Source of the DNA: Saprospiraceae bacterium | GTDB lineage: Bacteria; Bacteroidota; Bacteroidia; Chitinophagales; Saprospiraceae | DNA: 64,000 nt | Direction of reading: 5' to 3' | Assembly (NCBI GenBank): GCA_016722285.1 | Contig: JADKGI010000002.1 | Location: forward strand, 186,001 to 250,000 | Shown: positions 1-8,683 of the stretch, piece by piece | Numbering within the stretch: the first letter of the stretch is position 1 | How the letters are laid out: every line of letters begins with the position of its first letter | Translations under genes and position numbers: made by a program | The notes under the pieces: model-generated | Databases searched by the model: none | What the model was told of the DNA's origin: nothing | Seen by the model: the letters and a program-made list of their open reading frames with translations, nothing else

Positions 1-1655
1 TCTTCAGCCAATTCATCCAGAAAAGCCTGCTCTGCTCCTGCTATGAAATTTGAACCTGGTGCTCTGAATGCGCCAATGGTAATATTGGATGGCACTTCCC
101 ACTCTTCTGCCAGATAATTTTTCACTGCCCCTGCCGGAAAGCGATTAGCCGATAGCGGGCTATCCATGATACCACCGGTATTGACATGAAATGCTATAAG
201 GTTTTTATTTTCATCCAGTGCAGCCCTGTATGTAGCCTGATATGCAGGACGATAGATACCACTGGTCATATCGTCTTCCCGGGTATAAATCAATTTAATG
301 GGCGATTTCATTTTTTGTGAAATCAGTGCTGCTTCCATCAAAAAATGGCCATAGAGCCTTCTGCCAAAACCTCCTCCCATACGTGTCATTTTGATGTCAA
401 CCTTTTCCAGCGGCAGTCCGAGTCTGGCAGATACGGATTTTTCCATAAATTCAGGAGTTTGTACTGGACCTACCAATTCTGCATTTTCGGCAGTAACATT
501 TGCATAAAAATTCATTGGCTCGAGCGTATTGTGTGCCAGAAAAGGAGCGTTGTAGTGCCTTTCGATGATATGGGCCGCTTTCTTAAATGCAGATGCGGGA
601 TCTCCGTCCTTACGCACCACTTTTGCCGACGATATAGCAGTAGATTTCATTCTTTCTGAATGCAAATCAGAGTTTTCCAAACCTGCAGGTGTAGTTACCT
701 CTATGGTGTTTCCCCACATGGATTTGGTCTCTTTTGTGGTCGTTATAGGCTCCCAATCTATTTTTAAGACTTTTTTGGCATTCATCACTTCCCAGGTAGT
801 GTTGCCTACGATGACCACTAAATCATTAAATGTAATGGTATCCAATCCCTCTTTGATATAATCGTCATTATAAACATGTATTTTAAAGACATCTTTGATG
901 CCCGGCATGGATTTGATCCCGGTTTCGTCATATGACTTGAGTTTAAGCCCAAATGCCGGGGGATGGACTATCATAGCTATGAGCATGCCTTCCTGCCTAT
1001 AGTCAAGTCCAAATAAAGGTTGGCCGGTAACGATCTTTCTACCATCTACATTATTTCTGGATGTTCCGATTATAGTAAAATCTTCGACATTCTTTAATTT
1101 TACTTCCTTCGGTACTTCCAGAATAGCGGCAGCTGAAGCCATAGACCCATATCCTGCGGACTTGCCACTCTTTTTATGGAATAAAACTCCGGCCTCTGTA
1201 TCGATTTCTGAAACAGGAACATTCCATAATTTAGCTGCTGCCTCTTTGAGCATGTGTCGTGCGGTAGCTCCGGCCATACGGAGACTTTGCCAACTTTGCC
1301 GGATAGATTGACTTCCTCCGGCTATTTGTCTTTTGAAAATGGAAGTATCGAGAGGGGCTTGTTCTACCATCACATTTTTCCAATCGATATCGAGTTCCTC
1401 AGCCACAATCATTGGCATGGATGTCTTTACATTCTGACCAATTTCTGGATTGGGAGACATGATAGTCACAATACCATTTTCACCTATTTTTAGATATCCA
1501 TTTATTTTAAACCACTCCTTTGGCATAGTGAGTAGTTCTGATGCTGATGGCTTGCAAGATGCCAACCAACTAAAACCCAACATCATACCTCCGCCTGCGA
1601 GTGCAGTGCTTTTTATGAATGATCTTCTGCCGATGGATGTTTTTATGAGTGTCAT
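1..1655 (-). CDS. Molybdopterin-binding subunit of an aldehyde/isoquinoline oxidoreductase-type hydroxylase (partial)
   Basis: Large Mo-cofactor subunit of a xanthine-oxidase-superfamily hydroxylase, most like the IorB type. The reading frame runs off the left edge, so the C-terminus is missing (about 551 residues seen). The N-terminus has a twin-arginine-like signal (IGRRSFIKSTALAGGGMMLG), which suggests folded export to the periplasm. Motifs GGGFGRR and FRAPGSN, then AEQAFLDELA near the cut, match the molybdopterin-binding domain of this family. It lies 42 bp after the 2Fe-2S subunit on the same strand, the usual small-large subunit order. The substrate cannot be read from sequence; isoquinoline is only the family name. 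Confidence 0.88.
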   Translation of the reverse strand, partial: MTLIKTSIGRRSFIKSTALAGGGMMLGFSWLASCKPSASELLTMPKEWFKINGYLKIGENGIVTIMSPNPEIGQNVKTSMPMIVAEELDIDWKNVMVEQAPLDTSIFKRQIAGGSQSIRQSWQSLRMAGATARHMLKEAAAKLWNVPVSEIDTEAGVLFHKKSGKSAGYGSMASAAAILEVPKEVKLKNVEDFTIIGTSRNNVDGRKIVTGQPLFGLDYRQEGMLIAMIVHPPAFGLKLKSYDETGIKSMPGIKDVFKIHVYNDDYIKEGLDTITFNDLVVIVGNTTWEVMNAKKVLKIDWEPITTTKETKSMWGNTIEVTTPAGLENSDLHSERMKSTAISSAKVVRKDGDPASAFKKAAHIIERHYNAPFLAHNTLEPMNFYANVTAENAELVGPVQTPEFMEKSVSARLGLPLEKVDIKMTRMGGGFGRRLYGHFLMEAALISQKMKSPIKLIYTREDDMTSGIYRPAYQATYRAALDENKNLIAFHVNTGGIMDSPLSANRFPAGAVKNYLAEEWEVPSNITIGAFRAPGSNFIAGAEQAFLDELAE

Positions 1656-1697
1656 AATAATATTTTAAGGTGCGATTTGGAAGTTATTTTGTACATA

Positions 1698-2156
1698 TCA
1701 CATTTTTTCAGCTGCTGTTTTTATTGCTGCTTTTATCCTGATATAAGTGCCACATCTGCAGATATTGCCATTCATGGCAGCATCAATATCATCTTCATTG
1801 GGTTTGGGATTGTCTTTCAGCAAAGCGGCAGCGGTCATTATCTGGCCTGCCTGACAATAGCCGCACTGAGGTACATCATGTTCCAGCCATGCTTGTTGCA
1901 CAGGATGATTTCCAGCTTCAGAAAGTCCTTCAATGGTAGTTATTTGTTTATTTCCGATAGCACTAATTGGTAAAACACACGCTCTCATTGCTTTATCATC
2001 AAGATGTATCGTACATGCACCACATGATGCTATGCCGCACCCATATTTGGTGCCTACCAGATTGAGGTGATCTCTTAATATCCAAAGCACAGGCGTAGTG
2101 GGGTCGATATCCAAACTATGGATTTGACCATTGATGTTCACACTGAAATTGGCCAT
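1698..2156 (-). CDS. (2Fe-2S)-binding subunit of a molybdenum hydroxylase (IorA type)
   Basis: Small electron-transfer subunit of 152 residues, the normal length for IorA-type proteins. The N-terminal plant-ferredoxin-like fold carries CGIASCGACTIH (about residues 40-51). The C-terminal helical domain carries QCGYCQAGQIM and ICRCGTY, which bind the second 2Fe-2S cluster. It passes electrons from the Mo site of the downstream subunit to an external acceptor, probably a cytochrome because no FAD subunit is seen. TATATTTG boxes, matching the Bacteroidota -7 consensus, lie on the minus strand at 2193-2200 and 2233-2240, but no good -33 partner is visible. Confidence 0.92.
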   Translation of the reverse strand: MANFSVNINGQIHSLDIDPTTPVLWILRDHLNLVGTKYGCGIASCGACTIHLDDKAMRACVLPISAIGNKQITTIEGLSEAGNHPVQQAWLEHDVPQCGYCQAGQIMTAAALLKDNPKPNEDDIDAAMNGNICRCGTYIRIKAAIKTAAEKM

Positions 2157-2259
2157 ATTGATAAAATTATATTAGGAATTGAATTGTTATAGCAAATATA
2201 AAACATTATTAAAGTAAAATCTGCCAAAATTACAAATATAAGACACAGAAATGAAATTC

Positions 2260-2877
2260 TTACGAGTCCACGTAATTGAATATAAAATTTGTATAATCGG
2301 TTCTGGTATCTATGTCTATGTGTCCATTGGGAAATTCTATACTTGCGACTTCCTGAATAAATTTACTTACAACACTTTTTGCACCATGACTTGATTCAAG
2401 ATCTCTTAAATGAGAGAACATTCTTTTGTGGAATAATGTTGGGGGACCATTTGTGTATGAATACTGACAATTTACTATAGGTTTATCGGAATTGATGTGT
2501 TTATTGATGATCTCATTCAGAATTGCCGTGGTTAAATATGGTTGATCACACAAGACAAGGACGACCGCCTCAGTTTGTGGATTCAATTCCAAGGCACAGT
2601 TCAGACCTACACTTATAGAAGAAGATAATCCATCTTTCCAGTTGAGATTGTGAACAACATGAATTTTTTGCGCATCAAGCTTATTTTGGATAGTCTGGCC
2701 ATATGCGCCTAATATAAGAATTACACTTTCGGCCAGTGAATTGATGGAAATATCGATGAAATGTTGTAACAACATTTTGCCATCAAAATTGAGCAATTGT
2801 TTAGGCTCGCCAAGTCGGGATGATTCTCCGGCTGCCAGCAATAAAATAGTGATATTTGATATCTTCTTATAACTCAT
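2260..2877 (-). CDS. mocA: MobA-like NTP transferase, probable molybdenum cofactor cytidylyl/guanylyltransferase
   Basis: A 205-residue nucleotidyltransferase of the MobA/MocA family. The N-terminus has the signature LLLAAGESSRLGEPKQLL, the nucleotide-binding loop and conserved lysine. VVLVLCDQPYLT (about residues 103-115) supplies the metal-binding aspartate. MocA-type enzymes attach CMP or GMP to molybdopterin for xanthine-oxidase-family enzymes. Its place directly upstream of the hydroxylase subunits on the same strand supports cofactor maturation for that enzyme. MocA versus a generic MobA-like enzyme cannot be settled from sequence alone. Confidence 0.82.
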   Translation of the reverse strand: MSYKKISNITILLLAAGESSRLGEPKQLLNFDGKMLLQHFIDISINSLAESVILILGAYGQTIQNKLDAQKIHVVHNLNWKDGLSSSISVGLNCALELNPQTEAVVLVLCDQPYLTTAILNEIINKHINSDKPIVNCQYSYTNGPPTLFHKRMFSHLRDLESSHGAKSVVSKFIQEVASIEFPNGHIDIDTRTDYTNFIFNYVDS

Positions 2878-2915
2878 AGATTCAACTCCAAATGTATGTT
2901 ATTATTATGAAATGA

Positions 2916-3076
2916 TTAAGAGTATGTTTAAATTTTTATTGCCTTATAATCAATATCTTATGAACCTGCCTTCAAAATAATCATCTCATTTAGTTCACTA
3001 AACTCGTTAATTATTTTATTGTCAGAACCATAACCTATTGATTAGCAACTAAGAAAATTTTTAAACATAATCTTAA
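2916..3076. repeat. TTAA-bounded MITE-like repeat, copy 1
   Basis: A 161-bp non-coding unit starting TTAAGAGTATGTTTAAA and ending with its imperfect inverse, TTTAAACATAATCTTAA. It is about 85% like 20205-20364 by eye, and shorter relatives of the right end occur near 34855 and 48280. Terminal inverted repeats, TTAA at both ends and no coding capacity fit a miniature inverted-repeat transposable element. It fills much of the gap between mocA and the fur-like gene; the rest of 2878-3324 is AT-rich with nothing recognisable. Confidence 0.7.
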
Positions 3077-3324
3077 TAAAATAGTATCGTTGCATATCAT
3101 GTCGTGGGAAGACATACATTTTTTTAAGCCAAATGCTATGGTTATTATCTGAGCTCATTCAGATTCTATTATATCAGTCAATAGAATGTTTTTCTGAATA
3201 TTTTATATCAATATGTTCAGTACTTATTATATTGTCAAAACAATCTGTATTGAAAGAAAGATAATTATTTTTCAAATAGTTTCATATTTTGCATCGTTAT
3301 TGGTTTTGAAAAATATTCATAAAA

Positions 3325-3738
3325 ATGAATGATACCTTAGTAAAAAAATTCTCTAATAGAGATCTAAAGCCAACGGCAATGCGAATACTTGTCTTGCGAT
3401 TTTTAATGGAACAAACAAAAGCAATATCGTTGAGTGACTTAGAGCTAGCTTTTGAGAGAGCAGACAAAAGCACTCTTTTTCGAACCTTAAAAACATTTGA
3501 ACAATCAAAGTTAGTCCATAGTATTGAAGATGGGACAGGTCATTTGAAATATGCATTGTGCTTAGAAGAGTGTAATTGTTCTGCTGTAGATTTACATTAT
3601 CACTTTCATTGTATCAAATGCAAAGAAACTTATTGCCTTACTAATCTAAATATTCCTACCATAGACCTTCCAAAGAATTTTGAGATGCAACAAGCCAATA
3701 TGGTTGTAAAGGGACTATGTGCCAATTGTAATCACTAA
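3325..3738 (+). CDS. Fur-family transcriptional regulator
   Basis: A 137-residue Fur/Zur/PerR-type repressor. The N-terminal winged helix has LKPTAMRILVLRFLME, and KSTLFRTLKTFEQSKLV (about residues 50-66) is the recognition-helix region. The dimerisation half has HYHFHCIKCKETYC, where the His residues and first Cys pair are typical metal ligands, and a terminal CANCNH supplies the second structural-zinc Cys pair. It heads a co-directional metal efflux operon, so it probably senses a divalent metal, perhaps zinc, and controls that operon. The cognate metal is an inference from neighbours. Confidence 0.88.
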   Translation: MNDTLVKKFSNRDLKPTAMRILVLRFLMEQTKAISLSDLELAFERADKSTLFRTLKTFEQSKLVHSIEDGTGHLKYALCLEECNCSAVDLHYHFHCIKCKETYCLTNLNIPTIDLPKNFEMQQANMVVKGLCANCNH

Positions 3739-3786
3739 ATCTTTGCAATCCAGTTGCAAGCATATTTTATTATCTTTGCCTTTCAA

Positions 3787-4110
3787 ATGAGAATATTCAC
3801 CTTTATATTATCAATTTACATAATGGCTTTATCCATTATACCTTGTGCTGACGGCATAACCCGCAGCACGGATAATAGGAATACGATCATCTCAGTAAAT
3901 CACCACGACCATAAACAATCAGACCATAATAAAGACCAATGCACTCCTTTTTGCACTTGTGCCTGTTGTGGTTCGCTTTTCTTTATGTTGCATATTACAA
4001 AACTGACTCCATTAAAAATTGATTTAAGTTCATTGTTTGAACTTCACTATTCCTTTGATTATACTTTCGACTATAATATAGGAGTTTGGCACCCGCCAAC
4101 CTTAAGTTAA
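3787..4110 (+). CDS. Small exported His/Cys-rich protein (DUF6660-like)
   Basis: A 107-residue protein with an N-terminal hydrophobic signal (residues 1-20). A His-rich stretch (NHHDHKQSDHNKDQ) is followed by CTPFCTCACCG, which together could bind metal. Proteins of this build precede CzcA genes in Bacteroidota (established pattern, recalled as DUF6660; not searched). The ATG at 3787 is preferred over upstream alternatives because it opens the signal peptide. A TATCTTTG box at 3771-3778 matches the -7 consensus, but its -33 partner is poor. Confidence 0.7.
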   Translation: MRIFTFILSIYIMALSIIPCADGITRSTDNRNTIISVNHHDHKQSDHNKDQCTPFCTCACCGSLFFMLHITKLTPLKIDLSSLFELHYSFDYTFDYNIGVWHPPTLS

Positions 4111-4175
4111 ACCAAATTTTCAGGGATTACTATGCCCATTCAAATCATAGTTTAGGTTTAATTTTTAAAAAAAAT

Positions 4176-4335
4176 GAGTTCACTCCGAAAACACAAAAAT
4201 AAAGAATTGCCACAAGGTCTCTAAGTCTCAAAGGTTCACAAAGGATTGAATATCAATTTTTAAAATTCGGTATTCTTTGCGATCCTTAGTGTTTTTGCGC
4301 CTTCGTGGCAAAAATAAACTTTTCGGAGTATTCTC
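4176..4335 (+). repeat. GAGTTCACTCCGAAA terminal-inverted-repeat element, copy A
   Basis: A 160-bp non-coding repeat that matches the reverse complement of 43039-43199 along its length. It begins GAGTTCACTCCGAAA and ends CTTTTCGGAGTATTCTC. The interior is the fairly low-complexity 'CTTAGTG...CTTCGTGGC' type common in Bacteroidota intergenic DNA. Its right end lies 14 bp before the czcA ATG, so it forms the immediate leader of that gene. A GTG at 4305 inside the repeat is in frame with czcA but is unlikely to be the start. Confidence 0.72.
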
Positions 4336-4349
4336 AAAAAATCATTTAT

Positions 4350-6497
4350 ATGTTTGATAGAATAATTACTTATTCAGTTAAGAATAAGTTTGTTATAGGG
4401 CTATTTGTAGCAGCCCTTTCAGTCTGGGGTATATTTTCACTCAGACAGCTACCCATAGATGCTGTACCTGATATTACCAACAATCAGGTTCAGATAATCA
4501 CTATTTCTCCTACTCTCGCAACGCAAGAAGTAGAACAGTTTATTACTACTCCAGTAGAATTGTCATTGCAAAATCTACAAAGGGTGGAAGAGATAAGGTC
4601 AATCTCTCGTTTTGGCCTTTCAGTCATTACCGTAGTATTTGAAGAAAACTACGATATATATTTAGCAAGACAGTTGGTCACTGAAAGAATAAACGAAGCG
4701 CAAAATGCAATACCCTCTGGTTTAGGTGTACCTGAAATGTCCCCAATTTCTACTGGTTTGGGCGAGATATACCAATATGTGGTAAGGCCAGATCAGGGCT
4801 TTGAAAAAAAGTATTCTGCAACCGAATTGAGGTCTATTCAGGATTGGATAGTCAAAAGACAATTATTGGGCATTGAAGGAGTAGCTGAAATCAATTCGAT
4901 GGGCGGATACCTAAAGCAATATGAAGTAGCTGTCAATCCTACTCTTTTGAAATCTTTAGGCATCAGTATCACGGATGTGTTTGTCGCTCTTGAAAAAAGT
5001 AATGAAAATACTGGGGGAGCATACATTGAGAAAAATTCGAATGCTTATTATATCAGATCAGAAGGAGTGGCAAAGTCTGTTGACGATATCGAAAATATAG
5101 TTGTCAGTAATGCCAGTGGCATTCCCATCTTAGTAAAGGATGTAGCTATTGTGGAGTTTGGGAAAGCACCTCGTTATGGAGCTTTAGTCCGAGATGGCAA
5201 GGAGGTTGTCGGTGGCAAAGTAATGATGTTTAAGGGTGCCAATTCTGCACAAGTAACCGAACTAGTTAAAGAACGAGTTATTCAAATTCAGAAATCACTT
5301 CCACCAGGCGTTGTGATAGAACCATATTTAGTAAGAGATAAACTTGTAACAACTGCCATCGGCACGGTAAAGAAAAATTTGATAGAAGGTGGGCTGATCG
5401 TAATTTTTATATTAGTACTCTTGTTAGGAAACTGGAGGGCAGGTTTGATAGTGGCTTCTGTTATTCCATTTGCTATGCTATTTGCCGTTTCAATGATGAA
5501 TTTGTTGGGTATTTCGGCCGATCTTATGAGCTTAGGTGCCATCGATTTTGGTTTAATTGTAGATGGAGCAGTGATCATAGTGGAAGCTATTGTGCATAGA
5601 CTACAAGTGAAACACTCAGGCAATACACTATCACAATCAGAAATTGACGATGAGGTCATTTCATCATCACAAAAAATTAGAAACTCAGCGGCCTTTGGAG
5701 AGATCATTATTTTGATGGTTTATATTCCCATTCTTGCATTAGTAGGAATAGAAGGAAAGATGTTCAAACCTATGGCACAAACTGTTATGTTGGCTATTAT
5801 CGGTGCTTTAATACTATCTTTAACTTATGTGCCTATGATGGCAGCATTATTTCTAAATAAAAAGATATCTAACAAAAGAACAATAGCAGATAAAATTATT
5901 GATTTTTTTCAAAAAGGATATACACTGATTCTCAATAAAGCGCTGCAATTCAAGACCTTTTTTGTCGGCATAACTATGGCTATTTTCATCATCAGTTTAT
6001 ATGTTTTTAGTCATATGGGCGGAGAATTTATACCCACCCTGGAAGAAGGTGACTTAGCTATGATGCACATTTTACCACCTGGTGGTTCACTCTCTCAAAG
6101 TATAGAAACTTCTAAAATGATCCAAAACAAACTTTTGAAGGAGTTTCCTGAAATTATAGATGTAGTGGCCAATATAGGATCAGCTGAAATCCCTACAGAC
6201 CCAATGCCGGTCGAAATTGCCGATTACGTTCTGGTTATGAAACCAAAGGCAGATTGGACTTCTGCAAAAAATAGGCCTGAAATGTTTGAAAAAATTGAAG
6301 AATCACTTAAGTCGATTCCGGGCGTTGGTTATGAATTTTCCCAACCCATTCAGATGCGGTTCAATGAGCTGATGACAGGGACTAAAGCAGATATTGCCAT
6401 TAAAATCTATGGAGAAGATCTGGACTTACTTTTTCAAAAAGCTACAGAAGCTGAAGCTATAATAAACAAAATAGAGGAGTCGGAACAGTCAATGTAG
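4350..6497 (+). CDS. czcA: Heavy-metal RND efflux pump CzcA/CusA family, N-terminal part (frameshifted)
   Basis: First 715 residues of an inner-membrane proton/metal antiporter of the HME-RND family. It starts MFDRIITYSVKNK, followed by TM1 and the porter domain. DFGLIVDGAVIIVEA in TM4 is the HME-RND signature with the proton-relay acidic residues. The frame ends early at 6497. Adding one G in the GG at 6476-6477 gives NKIEGVGTVNVEQ and joins it smoothly to the next frame. This is either a real frameshift or a one-base assembly error. ATG 4350 is chosen because the upstream in-frame GTG lies inside a repeat. Confidence 0.88.
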   Translation: MFDRIITYSVKNKFVIGLFVAALSVWGIFSLRQLPIDAVPDITNNQVQIITISPTLATQEVEQFITTPVELSLQNLQRVEEIRSISRFGLSVITVVFEENYDIYLARQLVTERINEAQNAIPSGLGVPEMSPISTGLGEIYQYVVRPDQGFEKKYSATELRSIQDWIVKRQLLGIEGVAEINSMGGYLKQYEVAVNPTLLKSLGISITDVFVALEKSNENTGGAYIEKNSNAYYIRSEGVAKSVDDIENIVVSNASGIPILVKDVAIVEFGKAPRYGALVRDGKEVVGGKVMMFKGANSAQVTELVKERVIQIQKSLPPGVVIEPYLVRDKLVTTAIGTVKKNLIEGGLIVIFILVLLLGNWRAGLIVASVIPFAMLFAVSMMNLLGISADLMSLGAIDFGLIVDGAVIIVEAIVHRLQVKHSGNTLSQSEIDDEVISSSQKIRNSAAFGEIIILMVYIPILALVGIEGKMFKPMAQTVMLAIIGALILSLTYVPMMAALFLNKKISNKRTIADKIIDFFQKGYTLILNKALQFKTFFVGITMAIFIISLYVFSHMGGEFIPTLEEGDLAMMHILPPGGSLSQSIETSKMIQNKLLKEFPEIIDVVANIGSAEIPTDPMPVEIADYVLVMKPKADWTSAKNRPEMFEKIEESLKSIPGVGYEFSQPIQMRFNELMTGTKADIAIKIYGEDLDLLFQKATEAEAIINKIEESEQSM

Positions 6498-6511
6498 AGC
6501 AAACTATAGGT

Positions 6512-8671
6512 ATGCCGCAAATCATTATAAAATACAATTATAGTAAAATGGCACAATATGGTCTGCATATTAAGGATGTTAACCAGATCATTAGAGCTGC
6601 TTTTGCGGGCGAGAAAGCTGGAATTATTTACGAAGGTGAAAAAAGATTTGATTTAGTCATACGATTAAACGAGCAAAACCGCACTGGATTGGATGATGTT
6701 GAAAATCTTTTTATTACATTAGACAATGGCACTCAAGTTCCACTCAGTAGTGTAGCCACTATCAGTTTGGAAAATGCTCCCATGCAGGTATCCAGAGAAA
6801 ACACGAATAGACGAATTGTGATAGGTGTCAACGTGGGAAATACAGATGTGGAATCATTAGTAGAAAAAATTCAAATAGATTTAGATTCCGGATTAAAATT
6901 ACCAGTAGGATATTATTTGACTTATGGCGGCCAGTTTGAAAACTTAAAAGCTGCCAATGCTAGACTATCCATCGCCTTACCTATTGCTCTGGCATTAATT
7001 TTTATTTTGCTATTCTTCACCTTTGGTTCAATATCACAAGCTGGGTTAATATTTACGGCTATTCCACTTTCAGCGATTGGCGGTATCTGGGCTTTACAAT
7101 TAAGGGGTTTGCCTTTTAGCATATCAGCGGGTATTGGTTTTATTGCCCTGTTTGGAGTGGCCGTTCTAAAAGGTATTGTACTCATTGGTTATTTCAATCA
7201 ACTTAAAAATGAAGGTATGACAGATATCAAAGAAAGAATTTTGACAGGAACAAAGGTGAGACTTCGCCCGGTAATTATGACAGCTGCGGTCGCGTCACTA
7301 GGATTTTTACCGATGGCTATTTCTACTTCAGGTGGTGCTGAAGTACAACGTCCACTAGCCACAGTTGTAATTGGTGGCTTATTAACCGCAACATTCTTAA
7401 CCTTGGTCATTCTACCTATTCTCTATTATTGGCTAGAAAAATGGAACCATAAAAAACTAAAAGTTACTTCAGATCTCAAAGGTGGCTCATTAAGTATTTT
7501 AATACTTATAGGAATTTCTTGTTCATTACAAGCGCAGCCAATACCAATTGACTTAGAAAATGCCATTTTAGTTGCTTTGAATAATCATCCGAATGTCAAA
7601 GCAGCTGCGCTGGAAGTAGAAAAAAATCGGTCTCTTCAAAATCTAAAATATAATTTTGGCACGACGGATATTAGTTATCAGGGAAATGGTTTGACAGACA
7701 GACAATTTGGCCAGCAGGTAAATCAAATCGGTATTATTCAACACTTTCCTAGTCCTGGTATTTCCAAAGCTGCCAACATACTTCAAAATCAATTGGTTTA
7801 TCAGAGCACCTACGTAAAGCAAATATCTGAAAATGAATTAAAATGGAAAGTCAAGAACCTCTACTTTGAAATTCAATACAAAAAGGAAGTAGAAAAACTA
7901 TATTCAAATTTGTTATTTACCTATGCTGACTATTATGATAAAGCAAAAGTAAGGGTAGATGTAGGAGCCGCAAATTCGATAGAAGCATTGACATTAAAAG
8001 CCAAATGGAAGGAATATGAACTACTACTCCGACAGGTTAAGATTGAATTAAATAGTTTGAATCAGCAATTCCAATTGCTCTTGAATTCCAACGAGGCTCT
8101 CACCACAAAAGATAGCCTGACTTCAATATTTATTTCATCATCTACCGTTGACACCACTTCTAATGTATTTCTGCTTCTTAGTAAGCAAAACGTGGCTATC
8201 GAAAATGCTAAGGTTGATGTTTTGCGATCTGAGTTGATGCCAAGCTTCAATGTCGGATATGCAGCCCAAAACTTCAATCAAGGAGGCTGGTTGAATGCAG
8301 TTCAGGCCGGTATTTCAATTCCATTATTTAAAAATCAAGCTAAAAAGCGTATCGAAGCACAGAAAATGCAAATAGATATTGCAGCATACCATTATGATGA
8401 CAAAGTTTTAGCCATCAGGCAAGCATTGCTTCAGGCTCAGAATACGATCGACTTATATCAGGAGGGGATAGACTTTTATAAAGAACAAATTGACGCCTTC
8501 AATCCAGAGCTTACCAGGATAAGTCAGCTAAATTACCAAGCAGGTGAATTAACCTATCTGGAATTACTAAACACCCTTGATCTTATGGCGACCAATAGCA
8601 AATATTATTGGGAGCAAATAATAGCCCACAATAAAGCAGTGGCAGATTTCCAATTTCTTACTAATCAATAA
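6512..8671 (+). CDS. czcA: CzcA/CusA C-terminal part fused to a TolC-type outer-membrane factor
   Basis: Continuation of the RND pump in another frame; homologous sequence begins upstream of this ATG, near 6475. Residues 1 to about 310 hold the second porter half and TM7-12 (GGLLTATFLTLVILPILYYW). After about residue 330 comes a second hydrophobic segment with a signal-like ALQAQ-type end (SCSLQAQPIP). An outer-membrane-efflux domain follows (ENAILVALNNHPNVKAAALEVEKN...) to the end. With the frameshift repaired the protein is about 1440 residues, the size known for Bacteroidota CzcA-TolC fusions. A separate czcC gene is therefore not expected. Confidence 0.86.
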   Translation: MPQIIIKYNYSKMAQYGLHIKDVNQIIRAAFAGEKAGIIYEGEKRFDLVIRLNEQNRTGLDDVENLFITLDNGTQVPLSSVATISLENAPMQVSRENTNRRIVIGVNVGNTDVESLVEKIQIDLDSGLKLPVGYYLTYGGQFENLKAANARLSIALPIALALIFILLFFTFGSISQAGLIFTAIPLSAIGGIWALQLRGLPFSISAGIGFIALFGVAVLKGIVLIGYFNQLKNEGMTDIKERILTGTKVRLRPVIMTAAVASLGFLPMAISTSGGAEVQRPLATVVIGGLLTATFLTLVILPILYYWLEKWNHKKLKVTSDLKGGSLSILILIGISCSLQAQPIPIDLENAILVALNNHPNVKAAALEVEKNRSLQNLKYNFGTTDISYQGNGLTDRQFGQQVNQIGIIQHFPSPGISKAANILQNQLVYQSTYVKQISENELKWKVKNLYFEIQYKKEVEKLYSNLLFTYADYYDKAKVRVDVGAANSIEALTLKAKWKEYELLLRQVKIELNSLNQQFQLLLNSNEALTTKDSLTSIFISSSTVDTTSNVFLLLSKQNVAIENAKVDVLRSELMPSFNVGYAAQNFNQGGWLNAVQAGISIPLFKNQAKKRIEAQKMQIDIAAYHYDDKVLAIRQALLQAQNTIDLYQEGIDFYKEQIDAFNPELTRISQLNYQAGELTYLELLNTLDLMATNSKYYWEQIIAHNKAVADFQFLTNQ

Positions 8672-8683
8672 ATAATATCTAAA

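Noticed and set aside
4305..4349. GTG start for czcA at 4305
   Set aside because: These codons lie inside the GAGTTCACTCCGAAA repeat, and family similarity starts at the ATG at 4350.
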